28,628 bases of DNA from RFTU01 sp032122355 (lineage in GTDB: Bacteria; Pseudomonadota; Gammaproteobacteria; Burkholderiales; Burkholderiaceae_C), in contig JAUMCS010000021.1 of NCBI GenBank assembly GCA_032122355.1, positions 1 through 28,628 of the forward strand, in the 5' to 3' direction. The notes under the pieces are model-generated. The model searched no databases and was not told the origin of the DNA. It worked only from the letters and a program-made list of their open reading frames with translations. Below are positions 1-8,733 of the stretch, in pieces. Every line of letters begins with the position of its first letter. The stretch's first letter is position 1. The translations under genes were made by a program, and so were the position numbers.

Positions 1-74
1 GCTCTTAGCTCAGTTGGTAGAGCAGCGGACTCTTAATCCGTTGGTCGTAGGTTCGAATCCTACAGGGCCCACCA
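1..74 (+). tRNA. tRNA-Lys (CTT anticodon), 5' end cut by window edge
   Basis: The cloverleaf is nearly complete. The D arm starts at GCTCAG (8-13), the anticodon stem GCGGA/TCCGT encloses loop CTCTTAA with anticodon CTT (Lys, codon AAG), and the T arm contains GTTCGAATC. The 3' acceptor strand AGGGCCC (64-70) is followed by discriminator A and an encoded CCA (72-74). The 5' acceptor strand begins GCTCT at base 1, so the first two G residues lie just outside the window. Confidence 0.95.
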
Positions 75-93
75 AACTTTTAGTGCCTGAGTC

Positions 94-684
94 ATGCATT
101 TGCACTTTCATCCCTCCCGCTGCCAATCTTCGACTCAGCCAGCCAATTTACACCTCGGCAGTCACCCACCCCAGCACGTGCCCCACGCATGGCGGCGCTG
201 GTTAAACTACCCCGACTCACTCACACGCCGGCTTGAAAAGCTCACCCAGCAGCCTATTAAGGTCAAAGTATTACAGCAAGCATTGGGCCCTTTGCTACCA
301 GATGAAAAACGCATGCTAAGGCACCCCTTACACCGCCACGCAAACCTGCGTGAGGTTTGCTTAATGGCGGGCAGCACACCTTTGGTAGTGGCCAGAACAG
401 TATGGCCCCAAAACGCACCCGCCACCCCATTACTAGCTCAACTGGGCAATCGCCCATTGGGTGAATTACTGTTCAAACCATCATCTCAGCAGCCATCAGC
501 AGTATTATTTCAATATCGTGAATATAGTCATATTCAACCCAACAGCAAATTGTATGCGCTGGCGCAATCGGCTCAAACAAGGCGCCAACTGCATAGCCTA
601 TGGGCACGTAAAACTTTGTATCAGTTTTATGATCAACCGTTGGTAGTGACTGAGATTTTTCTACCCTTCATTAAACACCTCTGA
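94..684 (+). CDS. ubiC: Chorismate--pyruvate lyase (UbiC)
   Basis: Predicted to remove pyruvate from chorismate to give 4-hydroxybenzoate, the first committed step of ubiquinone synthesis, in the cytoplasm. The 196-residue protein has the family signature: an SLTRRLEKL segment near residue 45, REVCLMAGSTPLVVARTVWP in the middle, then LGNRPLGELLF, and VVTEIFLPFI near the C-terminus, where the Glu corresponds to the catalytic Glu of E. coli UbiC. The N-terminus is poorly conserved. The ATG at 94 is 19 bases after the tRNA CCA with no clear ribosome site, and a GTG at 178 is a possible alternative start that keeps the whole domain. The usual partner ubiA is not adjacent. The identification rests on motif spacing and overall length, which fit the family. 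Confidence 0.85.
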   Translation: MHLHFHPSRCQSSTQPANLHLGSHPPQHVPHAWRRWLNYPDSLTRRLEKLTQQPIKVKVLQQALGPLLPDEKRMLRHPLHRHANLREVCLMAGSTPLVVARTVWPQNAPATPLLAQLGNRPLGELLFKPSSQQPSAVLFQYREYSHIQPNSKLYALAQSAQTRRQLHSLWARKTLYQFYDQPLVVTEIFLPFIKHL

Positions 685-699
685 CAAACACTACTGAAT

Positions 700-2436
700 A
701 TGCCCACCCCATTTTTTCGCAACCGATTCAGCAAAAAACTACCCATTGCACTCATTTTGACTTGCTTTGCGCTGAATGCTCAAACCAATACGGCCACAAC
801 CCCCGTCAACAACTCAAAGCTGAACAGCAAACTGTTTTACCAATTGCTCATTGCTGAGCTTGAACTAGGCAACGGCCAGGTCGGTATTAGCTATTCATTG
901 ATGCTAGATGCCGCGCGCAAAAACCCCAGTGATGAATTATTCAAACGCGCGGTGCAAATCGCAGTTCAAGTACAAGCTGGTAACGATGCCTTGATAGCGG
1001 CCCAAGCATGGCGTAAAGCATTGCCCGAATCGATCGAGGCCGTTCGTGCTGAGCTGCAAATATTGCTGGCATTGAATCGGCTGGAATCCATGGGCGAAAG
1101 CCTCACGGCGCTGATTGAGCTTACCCCCGAAGCCCAACGCTCAGACCTGATTTTGTCGGTTCCGCATTTGTTTGAGCGCAGCCCCAACCCCGCGCAAGCG
1201 CGCGAGTTTGTTGAAAACCTGCTAGCCCCCTTTGCAAAGCGCCCGAATACACAAACTGCGACTCAATTGGCCATGGCGCGTATGTATCTGCAAGAAGGCA
1301 AAACTCGGCTGACGCTGCGCATCGTTAGTGAAGTGCTGGATAAAAACCCCGCATCAGCCCCAGCGGCAACCCTGGCCGCCGAACTTCTGCGGCATGAAAT
1401 TCAAGCTGAAAACCTAGTCAAAGCCTATCTCAACCAAGCACAACCCGATGCCACGGTTCAATTGGCTTACGTGCAGCAATTGATTAGCACCCACCGCAGC
1501 CGCGAGGCCATTGAACGCGCACGCAACCTTACCCGCCTAAGCCCCGAATTGTCGCAAGCATGGTGGCTATTGGGGATGGAATTATTCGATTTGAATCTGC
1601 GCGCCGAAGCCCAATCCGCCCTACTTACCTATCTGGAAAAAGAACCCACCACCGACAAAGCCCAGACCACACTGCAAGCATCCGCCCTATTGGCATTGTC
1701 CAAAATGGCTATTGCTCAATCACAGTTCGATGCGGCCAATGGTTACTTAAAACGCATCACACTGGCTGAAAAAGCACTGGATGTGCAGTTTCATGCGGCC
1801 TTGATATTGGCTCATCAAGGTAATATGACAGCGGCAAGGCAGTTGATCCAATCTGTAACGGCATCCACACCCGAACTGGTGATACAAACCCAACTGGCTG
1901 AGGCACGGTTGCTGCGACAATTTGACCGCGACAAAGAAGCCCTTCAAGTCTTGCAAGAATGCAACCAAAAATTTCCAGACACACCCGAGGTTTTGTATGA
2001 AATGGCCATGACACAAGAGGGGTTAGGCCAATACGAATCGATGGAAAAAAATCTGCGTACGTTGATCGGCCTGCGCCCCAACCATGCTCACGCACATAAT
2101 GCGCTGGGCTACTCACTTGCTGATCGGGGTATACGCCTGAATGAAGCCTTGGAACTGGTTGAGCGCGCCCTAGAACTCATGCCCAATGAACCTTTCATTA
2201 CCGACAGCCTAGGGTGGGTGCATTTCAAAATGGGCCATACGGCTACAGCTATCGATGTATTGCGTAAAGCCTATGCCTATCGCCCTGATGTAGAAATTGC
2301 TACACACCTAGCGGAAGTGCTTTGGGTTCAAGGCCAAACTCAAGAAGCCATAGAACTGTGGCAACAGGCGCAGCAGCTTGACAAGACCAATACTACTTTA
2401 CTCAAAACCCTCAAGCGTTTGGGCGTGTCATGGTAG
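700..2436 (+). CDS. Tetratricopeptide-repeat protein, exported
   Basis: A 578-residue protein with a basic N-terminus and a hydrophobic stretch (about residues 12-27, LPIALILTCFALNAQ) that looks like a Sec signal peptide, so it is probably periplasmic or membrane-anchored. The rest is almost entirely helical with repeated TPR-like units. The clearest run is in the last 200 residues (for example YESMEKNLRTLIGLRPNHAH, then NALGYSLADRG, then DSLGWVHFKMG). TPR proteins of this type commonly sit directly upstream of lolB in Burkholderiales. The gene runs into lolB with a 7-base overlap, which suggests co-transcription and coupled translation. No catalytic domain is visible, so a scaffold or assembly role is likely, but the exact function is not known to me. 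Confidence 0.85.
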   Translation: MPTPFFRNRFSKKLPIALILTCFALNAQTNTATTPVNNSKLNSKLFYQLLIAELELGNGQVGISYSLMLDAARKNPSDELFKRAVQIAVQVQAGNDALIAAQAWRKALPESIEAVRAELQILLALNRLESMGESLTALIELTPEAQRSDLILSVPHLFERSPNPAQAREFVENLLAPFAKRPNTQTATQLAMARMYLQEGKTRLTLRIVSEVLDKNPASAPAATLAAELLRHEIQAENLVKAYLNQAQPDATVQLAYVQQLISTHRSREAIERARNLTRLSPELSQAWWLLGMELFDLNLRAEAQSALLTYLEKEPTTDKAQTTLQASALLALSKMAIAQSQFDAANGYLKRITLAEKALDVQFHAALILAHQGNMTAARQLIQSVTASTPELVIQTQLAEARLLRQFDRDKEALQVLQECNQKFPDTPEVLYEMAMTQEGLGQYESMEKNLRTLIGLRPNHAHAHNALGYSLADRGIRLNEALELVERALELMPNEPFITDSLGWVHFKMGHTATAIDVLRKAYAYRPDVEIATHLAEVLWVQGQTQEAIELWQQAQQLDKTNTTLLKTLKRLGVSW

Positions 2437-3089
2437 GACTATTGAAACCACTCATAAATGTGGGCATGGTGGCACCGGTGGCCGCAGTGGTCGTAGTGGC
2501 CCTACTGGCTGGCTGCGCTACTAAAACTACCTCCCCATCCCCTGCCCCAAAGCAGCCGTTGGCACAACCCACCGCACCAATTGACAACACCACATCGGTG
2601 CCCCAACCCGCACTCGCCGGTGTTCTGCCACCTCCCCTGCGTGGCCGGATTGCTGCCCGTATTCAACGCGGAAGCCTAAAGCCACCCGAGGGTGGTACTA
2701 CGCAATTCGAACTGAATGGCGATGAACAACAGGGGTCACTTCAATTGATATCGCCCCTGGGTATTCGTATGGCACAAGCACATTGGGGCCCCAATGGTAT
2801 TGAACTTTCCACCTTGCGTGAAAAACGGCAATTCAGCCATATGGATGAACTCTCACAGCTTTGGTTTAAGCAACATCTGCCCATGGCAGCGTTTTTCACC
2901 TGGCTGCGCGGCCAACCTTGGCCCCAGGCGTCGCATCAACGCACCGAGCAAGGCTTTGAACAACTGGGCTGGCGCATCAGCAATCAACTTTATGCGCAAG
3001 GCAAACTTGAATTACACCGGCCGCCACAAGCCGAGGATGAAACCCCTACTGAAATATGGCTGCGTGCCCAGCTTGATGTGCAACCATGA
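2430..3089 (+). CDS. lolB: Outer-membrane lipoprotein LolB
   Basis: LolB accepts lipoproteins from the periplasmic carrier LolA and inserts them into the outer membrane. The 219-residue product has a hydrophobic leader and a lipobox, LLAGC, with the acylated Cys at residue 29 (Cys25 if the internal GTG-side starts were used). Downstream, the stretches RGRIAARIQRG, FELNGDEQQGSLQLISPLG and FFTWLRGQPWP match the LolB beta-barrel domain (DUF-type half-barrel shared with LolA). The start at 2430 overlaps the end of the TPR gene, and an ATG at 2466 would still give a functional leader. The stop overlaps the ispE start by 4 bases (ATGA). The TPR-lolB-ispE order is the usual betaproteobacterial one and supports the call. 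Confidence 0.9.
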   Translation: MVGLLKPLINVGMVAPVAAVVVVALLAGCATKTTSPSPAPKQPLAQPTAPIDNTTSVPQPALAGVLPPPLRGRIAARIQRGSLKPPEGGTTQFELNGDEQQGSLQLISPLGIRMAQAHWGPNGIELSTLREKRQFSHMDELSQLWFKQHLPMAAFFTWLRGQPWPQASHQRTEQGFEQLGWRISNQLYAQGKLELHRPPQAEDETPTEIWLRAQLDVQP

Positions 3090-4009
3090 AAAATCTACTG
3101 GATGTTTCGGCTCCGGCCAAGTTGAATTTATTTTTACATGTCACGGGCCAACGTGCAGATGGTTATCACTTGCTGGAATCGCTGTTTGTGCTCATTGATT
3201 GGGCCGATACACTGCACTTTGAAAAGCGTTGTGACGGGCAACTGCATCGGCATGATTTGGGCACCGCCCTGCCCGCTCACGACTTATGCTTGAGGGCCGC
3301 ACAACTGCTTCAGGACCGGAGCGGTAGCCCTTGGGGCGCGGATATCTCAATTGATAAACGCATTCCCTCGGGTGCGGGCATGGGCGGCGGCAGCTCGGAT
3401 GCAGCCACAACCCTGCTGGCACTGAACCGATTGTGGGGCTTGAATTGGACCAAAAGCCAGCTGCAGGCTTTGGCCGTGGAACTGGGGGCTGATGTGCCCT
3501 TTTTTATAGGCGGCGAAAACGCATGGGTTACCGGCATCGGTGAACAACTCACCCCCATCGCCCTTCCCGCCATGACCTACGCTGTGGTGAAACCCCAAGC
3601 CAGTGTTGAAACACGGCTGATTTTCACCAGCCCAGAGCTTAACCGCCAAGAGCCCCCCCTAAGGTTAGAAGCGCTCAAGTGCAGCCCCTTACACCTCAGT
3701 CGAGCTGAGCTGGAAAATGTACTGGAGCAAACACACAACACGCTGCAACCGGTAGCGGAACATTACTGCCGTGAAATTGCTCAAGCCGTGTCATGGTTGC
3801 AACAGCGCTGGGCCCATGCACGCATGACAGGATCGGGAAGTGCGGTTTTTGCTTTGTTTGCTTGGGATACTTTGAAAAATTCGTTGTTGAATTCAGGAAA
3901 TGCACAAAGCTGTGCTTATAATGAGAGCTTCACTGATTTACCGCCAAGCTTTATCGGTCGGATATGTCAGGGCTTACTCAGTCATCCCTTAAAAGATTGG
4001 GCAAGCTAG
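3086..4009 (+). CDS. ispE: 4-diphosphocytidyl-2-C-methyl-D-erythritol kinase (IspE)
   Basis: IspE phosphorylates CDP-methylerythritol in the non-mevalonate (MEP) isoprenoid pathway. The 307-residue protein opens with SAPAKLNLFLHVTGQRADGYH, the family N-terminal motif with the substrate-binding Lys. The GHMP-kinase ATP loop PSGAGMGGGSSDAATTLLAL lies near residue 95, ADVPFF near residue 137 contains the catalytic Asp region, and the C-terminal MTGSGSAVFALF motif is present. It starts inside the lolB stop (ATGA), so the two are probably translationally coupled. Length is normal for the family. tRNA-Gln follows 36 bases downstream, the standard arrangement in this group. Confidence 0.97.
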   Translation: MKNLLDVSAPAKLNLFLHVTGQRADGYHLLESLFVLIDWADTLHFEKRCDGQLHRHDLGTALPAHDLCLRAAQLLQDRSGSPWGADISIDKRIPSGAGMGGGSSDAATTLLALNRLWGLNWTKSQLQALAVELGADVPFFIGGENAWVTGIGEQLTPIALPAMTYAVVKPQASVETRLIFTSPELNRQEPPLRLEALKCSPLHLSRAELENVLEQTHNTLQPVAEHYCREIAQAVSWLQQRWAHARMTGSGSAVFALFAWDTLKNSLLNSGNAQSCAYNESFTDLPPSFIGRICQGLLSHPLKDWAS

Positions 4010-4022
4010 CAAAGTTCTAAGG

Positions 4023-4040
4023 GTTTTGCGCAAGCAAAAC
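4023..4040 (+). other. Hairpin between ispE and tRNA-Gln
   Basis: GTTTTGC, loop GCAA, GCAAAAC forms a perfect 7-bp stem with a GNRA tetraloop five bases before the tRNA 5' end. No T-run follows on either strand, so it is not a standard terminator. It could protect the ispE mRNA 3' end or mark the site where tRNA-Gln is processed out of a longer transcript. Confidence 0.4.
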
Positions 4041-4045
4041 ACATT

Positions 4046-4122
4046 AGGGGAGTCGCCAAGTTGGTTAAGGCATCGGATTTTGATTCCGACACTCGAGGGT
4101 TCGAATCCTTCCTCCCCTGCCA
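4046..4122 (+). tRNA. tRNA-Gln (TTG anticodon)
   Basis: Complete cloverleaf: acceptor AGGGGAG/CTCCCCT pairs perfectly, the anticodon stem TCGGA/TCCGA encloses loop TTTTGAT with anticodon TTG, and the T arm GAGGG-TTCGAAT-CCTTC is followed by discriminator G and an encoded CCA. Its place between ispE and prs is typical of Burkholderiales, where it is likely part of the prs transcript. Confidence 0.97.
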
Positions 4123-4216
4123 CCATTGACGTTGTTTGTGTCAGCTGATGTGCTTACAGCGTGACCCTGGTTTTACTAAACTCACATCACGCATTCAACT
4201 CATTCGGAGTGCCCAC

Positions 4217-5179
4217 GTGCTGAATCACACCGTTTTATTCACCGGCAATGCCAACCCGGTTTTAGCCCAAGAAATCGCTACTCACCTGGGCATTGAATTA
4301 GGCAAATCGCAAGTAGGTCGGTTTTCGGATGGTGAAGTCACCGTAGAAGTTCAACAAAATGTGCGGGCTCGCGATGTGTTTATCGTGCAATCAACCTGCG
4401 CACCCACCAATGAAAACCTGATGGAACTGCTCATCATGGTTGATGCCATCAAGCGCGCCAGCGCACGCCGCATCACCGCCGTGGTTCCCTATTTTGGCTA
4501 CGCCCGCCAAGACCGCCGCCCCCGCAGTACCCGTGTCCCTATCAGTGCGAAAGTCGTGGCTAATCTCATGGAAACGGTGGGTATTGAGCGTTTGCTCACG
4601 ATGGATTTGCACGCCGATCAAATCCAAGGCTTTTTTGATATCCCCGTTGACAACATCTACGCTTCACCGGTTTTGTTGTCTGACTTACGCAGCAAAAACT
4701 ATCAAAATCTAGTAGTGGTGTCTCCCGACATTGGCGGCGTAGTACGGGCACGGGCTTTGGCTAAGCAGCTCGGCTGTGATTTGGCCATCATTGATAAACG
4801 CCGCCCCGCAGCTAACGTATCGGAAGTGATGCATGTGATTGGCGAAATTGAAGGCCGTAACTGCGTGATCATGGATGACATGATTGATACTGCCGGAACC
4901 TTATGCAAGGCCGCTGAAGTTCTGAAAACCCGAGGCGCGCAAAGCGTATATGCCTATTGCACCCACCCCATTCTTTCTGGCCCCGCTGTCGAACGCATTG
5001 AAAAAAGCCATATTGATGAAGTGGTGGTTACCAACACCATTCCGCTGAGTGAACAAGCTGCTGCTTCAGCTAAAATTCGTCAGCTTTCTGTGGCCTTTTT
5101 ATTTGCTGAGACCATCCGCCGCATTTCAGATGGCGAATCGGTCACATCATTGTTCTCGGAGCAAAACAATAATTTTTAA
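4217..5179 (+). CDS. prs: Ribose-phosphate pyrophosphokinase (PRPP synthase)
   Basis: Makes phosphoribosyl pyrophosphate from ribose 5-phosphate and ATP, feeding nucleotide, histidine and tryptophan synthesis. Family motifs are intact: FTGNANPVLAQEIA at the start, RFSDGEVTVEVQQNVR, the ATP-site loop YARQDRRPRSTRVPISAK, DKRRP, and the PRPP-binding loop VIMDDMIDTAGTL. I chose GTG 4217, giving 320 residues. It has a good GGAG site (4206-4209) at 7-base spacing, and the protein then begins VLNHTVLFTGN, matching the family N-terminus. An in-frame ATG at 4136 would add 27 residues with no homology to the family and would start only 13 bases after the tRNA. rplY follows after 119 bases. Confidence 0.97.
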   Translation: MLNHTVLFTGNANPVLAQEIATHLGIELGKSQVGRFSDGEVTVEVQQNVRARDVFIVQSTCAPTNENLMELLIMVDAIKRASARRITAVVPYFGYARQDRRPRSTRVPISAKVVANLMETVGIERLLTMDLHADQIQGFFDIPVDNIYASPVLLSDLRSKNYQNLVVVSPDIGGVVRARALAKQLGCDLAIIDKRRPAANVSEVMHVIGEIEGRNCVIMDDMIDTAGTLCKAAEVLKTRGAQSVYAYCTHPILSGPAVERIEKSHIDEVVVTNTIPLSEQAAASAKIRQLSVAFLFAETIRRISDGESVTSLFSEQNNNF

Positions 5180-5223
5180 ATCTGCATTGGTAGGCCTGTT
5201 AACAGAACTGCTGATGTGTTTCG

Positions 5224-5242
5224 GGCCCGCAAGGGCCATTTT
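5224..5242 (+). terminator. Possible weak terminator or attenuator between prs and rplY
   Basis: GGCCC, loop GCAA, GGGCC (5224-5237) followed by ATTTT. The stem is only 5 bp and the T-run is short, so partial termination or mRNA processing is as likely as full termination. The rplY ribosome site and start lie about 50 bases further on. Confidence 0.35.
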
Positions 5243-5298
5243 CCAGCTATTTCCTGGTCGCGGGGAATGGCAAACTCTTTCATTTAACGGAGTACATT

Positions 5299-5940
5299 AT
5301 GAAATTTGTCGCTTTTGAGCGCAATTTGCAGGGGACCGGAGCGAGCCGCCGCCTGCGTAACGCGGGCAAAGTGCCTGGTATTGTTTATGGTGCTGGCGAG
5401 CCTACTTCCATTGAGCTTGACCACAATGCGCTATATCATGCCCTGAAAAAAGAGGCATTTCACTCTTCCATCCTAGACATGGAATTAGGCGGCACCGAGC
5501 AAAAAGTTTTACTCCGTGACTTCCAAATGCACCCCTGGCGTCAACAGGTATTGCACGTGGATTTTCAGCGTGTCGATGCCACCACCCGTTTGCGTAAAAA
5601 AGTGCCCCTGCACTTCTCAGGTCAAGAAAATTCACCCGCCGTCAAAACCGACAAGTGCGTGGTGTCACACGTTGCTACCGAAGTAGAAATTGAATGCTTG
5701 GCTGTGCAGTTGCCTGAGTTTATTGAGGTCAACCTCTCTGAACTGCAACGCGGTAAGTCATTACACATATCTGACATTGTGGCACCCACTGGCGCCAAGG
5801 TCGTGCGCCACGGTACCCTCAACCCTGTGATTGTGTCAGTGGCTGAGCCCAAGGCAGAAGAAGAAATCGTTGCGCCTGTTGCTGCTGCTCCCGCAGCCAA
5901 AGGCAAAGGCAAAAAAGACGAGAAACAAAACAAGAAGTAA
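5299..5940 (+). CDS. rplY: 50S ribosomal protein L25/general stress protein Ctc
   Basis: L25 binds 5S rRNA in the large ribosomal subunit. The 213-residue protein is the long Ctc/TL5 form. Residues 1-95 are the L25 domain (MKFVAFERNLQGTGASRRLR, KVPGIVYG, LRDFQMHPW, HVDFQRV), residues about 100-190 are the C-terminal TL5 beta domain, and the tail is a low-complexity Ala/Lys segment (APVAAAPAAKGKGKKDEKQ) typical of betaproteobacterial L25. The start has a GGAG site 8 bases upstream. pth usually follows rplY in related genomes but is absent here; the next gene is convergent waaA, so synteny has broken at this point. Confidence 0.97.
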   Translation: MKFVAFERNLQGTGASRRLRNAGKVPGIVYGAGEPTSIELDHNALYHALKKEAFHSSILDMELGGTEQKVLLRDFQMHPWRQQVLHVDFQRVDATTRLRKKVPLHFSGQENSPAVKTDKCVVSHVATEVEIECLAVQLPEFIEVNLSELQRGKSLHISDIVAPTGAKVVRHGTLNPVIVSVAEPKAEEEIVAPVAAAPAAKGKGKKDEKQNKK

Positions 5941-5953
5941 TCAGCTTGTTCTC

Positions 5954-5981
5954 ACACCCCAATACCATCAGGCTGGGGTGT
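5954..5981. terminator. Inverted repeat between convergent rplY and waaA
   Basis: ACACCCCA (5954-5961) and TGGGGTGT (5974-5981) form a perfect 8-bp stem with a 12-base loop that spans the waaA stop codon. Its place between converging genes suggests a shared terminator, but neither side has a T-run, so this is tentative. Confidence 0.35.
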
Positions 5982-7335
5982 GGGGTATGGTGGCCAGATG
6001 CGCCACCATCCGCCCTGCCGCACCGGCATGGGCTTGAGCGAATGCCTGGCATCGCTCGAACATTGATGCAATATCTACCGCAAGCCTGTGTGCGTTTTGC
6101 TCGGCACACAAAGCACTCAATCCATCCGCCAAGTTATTTGCCCTTAGTGCAACCCCTGCTGTCAATGCGAGTTGTGCGGCTTCTTCAAAATTGAATGTAT
6201 GCGGCCCCATCAGCACCGGGCAGCCACAAGCGATGGCCTCGATTAAGTTTTGCCCACCTAAAGGCGCGAAACTACCCCCCAATATCGCCCATTGCGCCAA
6301 GGTATAGTAGGCGGGCATTTCGCCTATGGAATCTCCCAACCATACATCAGCCTGTGCATCAGCTGGCGGTGGGCTAGTTGACCAATGGCTGCGGCGCACC
6401 ACCGACCAACCCTGCGCTTGAATTTTTTGGGCAATCGCATCAAAACGCTGGGGGTGCCGCGGCACCCAGAGCAACAATGGCCTGGGCTCAGGTAATGTGC
6501 GCCATGTATGCAAGAGCATATCCTCTTCTTCCTCGCGCCAACTGGCGGCCATCCAAACCACACGCTCGGGGGCCGCACGGTGAAGGCTTTGACGCCAACT
6601 CTGCCCAAGCGCTTGCAATGCGGGGGCTATAGCGACATCAAATTTCAAATTACCGCATACCTGCACCGGCTCTGCGCCTGCCATACGCAAACGCTCGGCA
6701 TCGGCCTGGGTTTGAGCCAAGGTCAAACGCAATGCCGCCATGGCAGGCTGTAATAGGCTTTGAAAGCGCCTGCCTTTGCGCAAACTGCGTTCTGATAAAC
6801 GCGCGTTCACCAGCACCATAGGCACACCGTGCTGCTGTGCTGCACGCATGAGTTGGGGCCAAATTTCTGTTTCCATCAACAAGCCCATGACAGGCTGCCA
6901 TCGGCGCATCAAACGCCGCATTGCACCGGCCATATCCATGGGCAACCAGCAAGCGACATCACCGGGCTGCAATAAGGCACTCGCGGCTTGTCGACCCGTT
7001 GCCGTGGTACTGGTAATGAGCAATCGGTACTGGGGCCACTGTTGCCGCAATTGCGCCAACAAAGGCGGTAGCGCCCGCGTTTCACCCAATGAAACCGCAT
7101 GGATCCAAATCAGGGAATGTGCGTTGTTCCATGGCTTTTGATAGTGAGCGCCCCAAGCCAAGCGCTCAGGCCAGGCCAAGCGGTAGAGGGGCTCGCGCCT
7201 GCTGCGCCAAAATACGCGCAACAAATGAAACGGCGCCATCATCCACCACAGCAAGGCATAAGCCGCCCACACCCATGCTGGGGTAGAAACCGTGGGCTTA
7301 GAAAGCTCAGTGCGCTGAGGCTTGAACAACGGCAT
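5968..7335 (-). CDS. waaA: 3-deoxy-D-manno-octulosonic acid (Kdo) transferase
   Basis: Adds Kdo from CMP-Kdo to lipid A precursor at the inner membrane, linking lipid A to the LPS core. The 455-residue protein has a hydrophobic N-terminal anchor (about residues 18-45), the N-terminal glycosyltransferase fold with HAVSLGETRALPPLL and LLITSTTATGRQAA, the family hallmark LLMETEIWPQL, and the C-terminal CMP-Kdo-binding segment GGSFAPLGGQNLIEAIACG and MGPHTFNFEEAA. The ATG at 7335 overlaps the end of the upstream mutase gene by 29 bases. The first 20 residues are not conserved in the family, so a downstream start (for example the GTG at Val22) could remove the overlap. Confidence 0.95.
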   Translation of the reverse strand: MPLFKPQRTELSKPTVSTPAWVWAAYALLWWMMAPFHLLRVFWRSRREPLYRLAWPERLAWGAHYQKPWNNAHSLIWIHAVSLGETRALPPLLAQLRQQWPQYRLLITSTTATGRQAASALLQPGDVACWLPMDMAGAMRRLMRRWQPVMGLLMETEIWPQLMRAAQQHGVPMVLVNARLSERSLRKGRRFQSLLQPAMAALRLTLAQTQADAERLRMAGAEPVQVCGNLKFDVAIAPALQALGQSWRQSLHRAAPERVVWMAASWREEEEDMLLHTWRTLPEPRPLLLWVPRHPQRFDAIAQKIQAQGWSVVRRSHWSTSPPPADAQADVWLGDSIGEMPAYYTLAQWAILGGSFAPLGGQNLIEAIACGCPVLMGPHTFNFEEAAQLALTAGVALRANNLADGLSALCAEQNAHRLAVDIASMFERCQAFAQAHAGAAGRMVAHLATIPHTPA

Positions 7336-8710
7336 CAGGCTTGACTTGCAATAAGCATTGCATCATGGTGTGTTCGATGCGCTGCAAGGCTTGCTCGGTA
7401 TGACCCTCAAAGCGCAATACCAACACAGGCGTGGTGTTAGATGCGCGAATGAGGCCAAAGCCATCGGCAAAATCGACACGAAGGCCATCCATATCGCCTA
7501 TTTGCCCGCCCTCAAAACGCAATTGGCCTGTGCGAACCCGATTCAATATCTCGGCCACCACACGGTGATGCTCACCTTCGGCGCAAGCCACGTTCAATTC
7601 AGGTGTGCTAAAACTGGTGGGCAAAGCTTCTAGTACAGCCCCCGCATCGGCTGAGCGGCTGAGAATTTCCAGTAACCGTGCGGCGGTGTAAAGGGCATCA
7701 TCAAAACCATACCAACGCTCACCAAAGAAAATATGCCCACTCATTTCACCGGCCAATGGGGCGGCCAATTCTTTGAGTTTGGCTTTCACCAAGGAGTGTC
7801 CGGTTTTCCACATCACGGGCTGCCCCCCCGCTTCACGTATGGCCACGGGCAAACGTTGCGAGCATTTCACATCAAAAATAATGGGTGCTTGCGGCTGGCG
7901 TGACAGCACATCGCGGGCAAAAAGGACCATTTGCCGATCAGGGTAAATGATTTGGCCGCTGGGTGTCACAACCCCCAAGCGATCGCCATCGCCATCGAAT
8001 GCCAAGCCCAACTCAGCCTCGGTGGCTTTGACCACCATGATTAAATCGGCCAGGTTTTCAGGCTTGCTGGGGTCGGGGTGATGGTTGGGAAAATTGCCAT
8101 CGACTCGGCTGTATAAATCAATCACCTCACAGCCCAATTCACGCAACACGGCCGGAGCAAAAGCGCCGGCAATGCCGTTGCCTGAATCAATCACAACCTT
8201 CATTGGGCGCGCTAAGCAGCAATCACCGGTGATGCGCTGCGCATATTCGGGGGCGATATCGAAGGTGGTGATTTGGCCGTTACCTACGCGGTAAGCCTCA
8301 GACTCAATACAGTCGCGTAGTTGCTGGATGTCTTCGCCAAAAATAGCGCGCCCTGATAGCACCATTTTGAAGCCGTTGTAATCTTTGGGATTGTGGCTGC
8401 CTGTGATTTGAATACCACTTTGGCAACCCAGGTGGCCTCGGGTGGCGGCAGCGTAATACAGAATGGGCGTGGTAGTGGGGCCCAAATCAATGACATCAAT
8501 ACCTGTGGAAATAAGGCCTCGAATCAAGGCTTGAGCCAATTCAGGCCCCGATAAACGGCCATCGCGGCCAACGGCTACGGCCTTTTCTCCCGCAGCCAAT
8601 GCTTGAGTACCAAAGGCTTTGCCTAAATGCTCGGCAAACTCAGCGTGGATGGTTTGTCCGACAATGCCACGTATATCGTAGGCTTTAAATACCGATGCTT
8701 GTGTTTTCAC
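7307..8710 (-). CDS. Phosphomannomutase/phosphoglucomutase (AlgC/ManB type)
   Basis: Interconverts hexose 1- and 6-phosphates and supplies sugar nucleotides for LPS and exopolysaccharide, which fits its partner waaA downstream. The 467-residue protein has all alpha-D-phosphohexomutase loops: FKAYDIRG at the N-terminus, the phosphoserine loop ITGSHNPKDYNGFK near residue 105, the metal loop FDGDGDRLGV near residue 240, the sugar-specificity loop GEMSGHIFF near residue 318, and the phosphate-binding region RASNTTPVLVLRFEG near the C-terminus. Translation appears to start at GTG 8710, preceded by AGGA at 6-base spacing. The GEMSGH loop fits the dual-specificity PMM/PGM group. The symbol could be algC, manB or pgm. 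Confidence 0.95.
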   Translation of the reverse strand: MKTQASVFKAYDIRGIVGQTIHAEFAEHLGKAFGTQALAAGEKAVAVGRDGRLSGPELAQALIRGLISTGIDVIDLGPTTTPILYYAAATRGHLGCQSGIQITGSHNPKDYNGFKMVLSGRAIFGEDIQQLRDCIESEAYRVGNGQITTFDIAPEYAQRITGDCCLARPMKVVIDSGNGIAGAFAPAVLRELGCEVIDLYSRVDGNFPNHHPDPSKPENLADLIMVVKATEAELGLAFDGDGDRLGVVTPSGQIIYPDRQMVLFARDVLSRQPQAPIIFDVKCSQRLPVAIREAGGQPVMWKTGHSLVKAKLKELAAPLAGEMSGHIFFGERWYGFDDALYTAARLLEILSRSADAGAVLEALPTSFSTPELNVACAEGEHHRVVAEILNRVRTGQLRFEGGQIGDMDGLRVDFADGFGLIRASNTTPVLVLRFEGHTEQALQRIEHTMMQCLLQVKPDAVVQASAH

Positions 8711-8733
8711 AGAATTTCCTATATGAAGCTCGC

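Noticed and set aside
4136..4216. Extended prs start at ATG 4136
   Set aside because: The extra 27 residues do not match the family N-terminus, there is no ribosome site, and the GTG at 4217 has a GGAG at good spacing.
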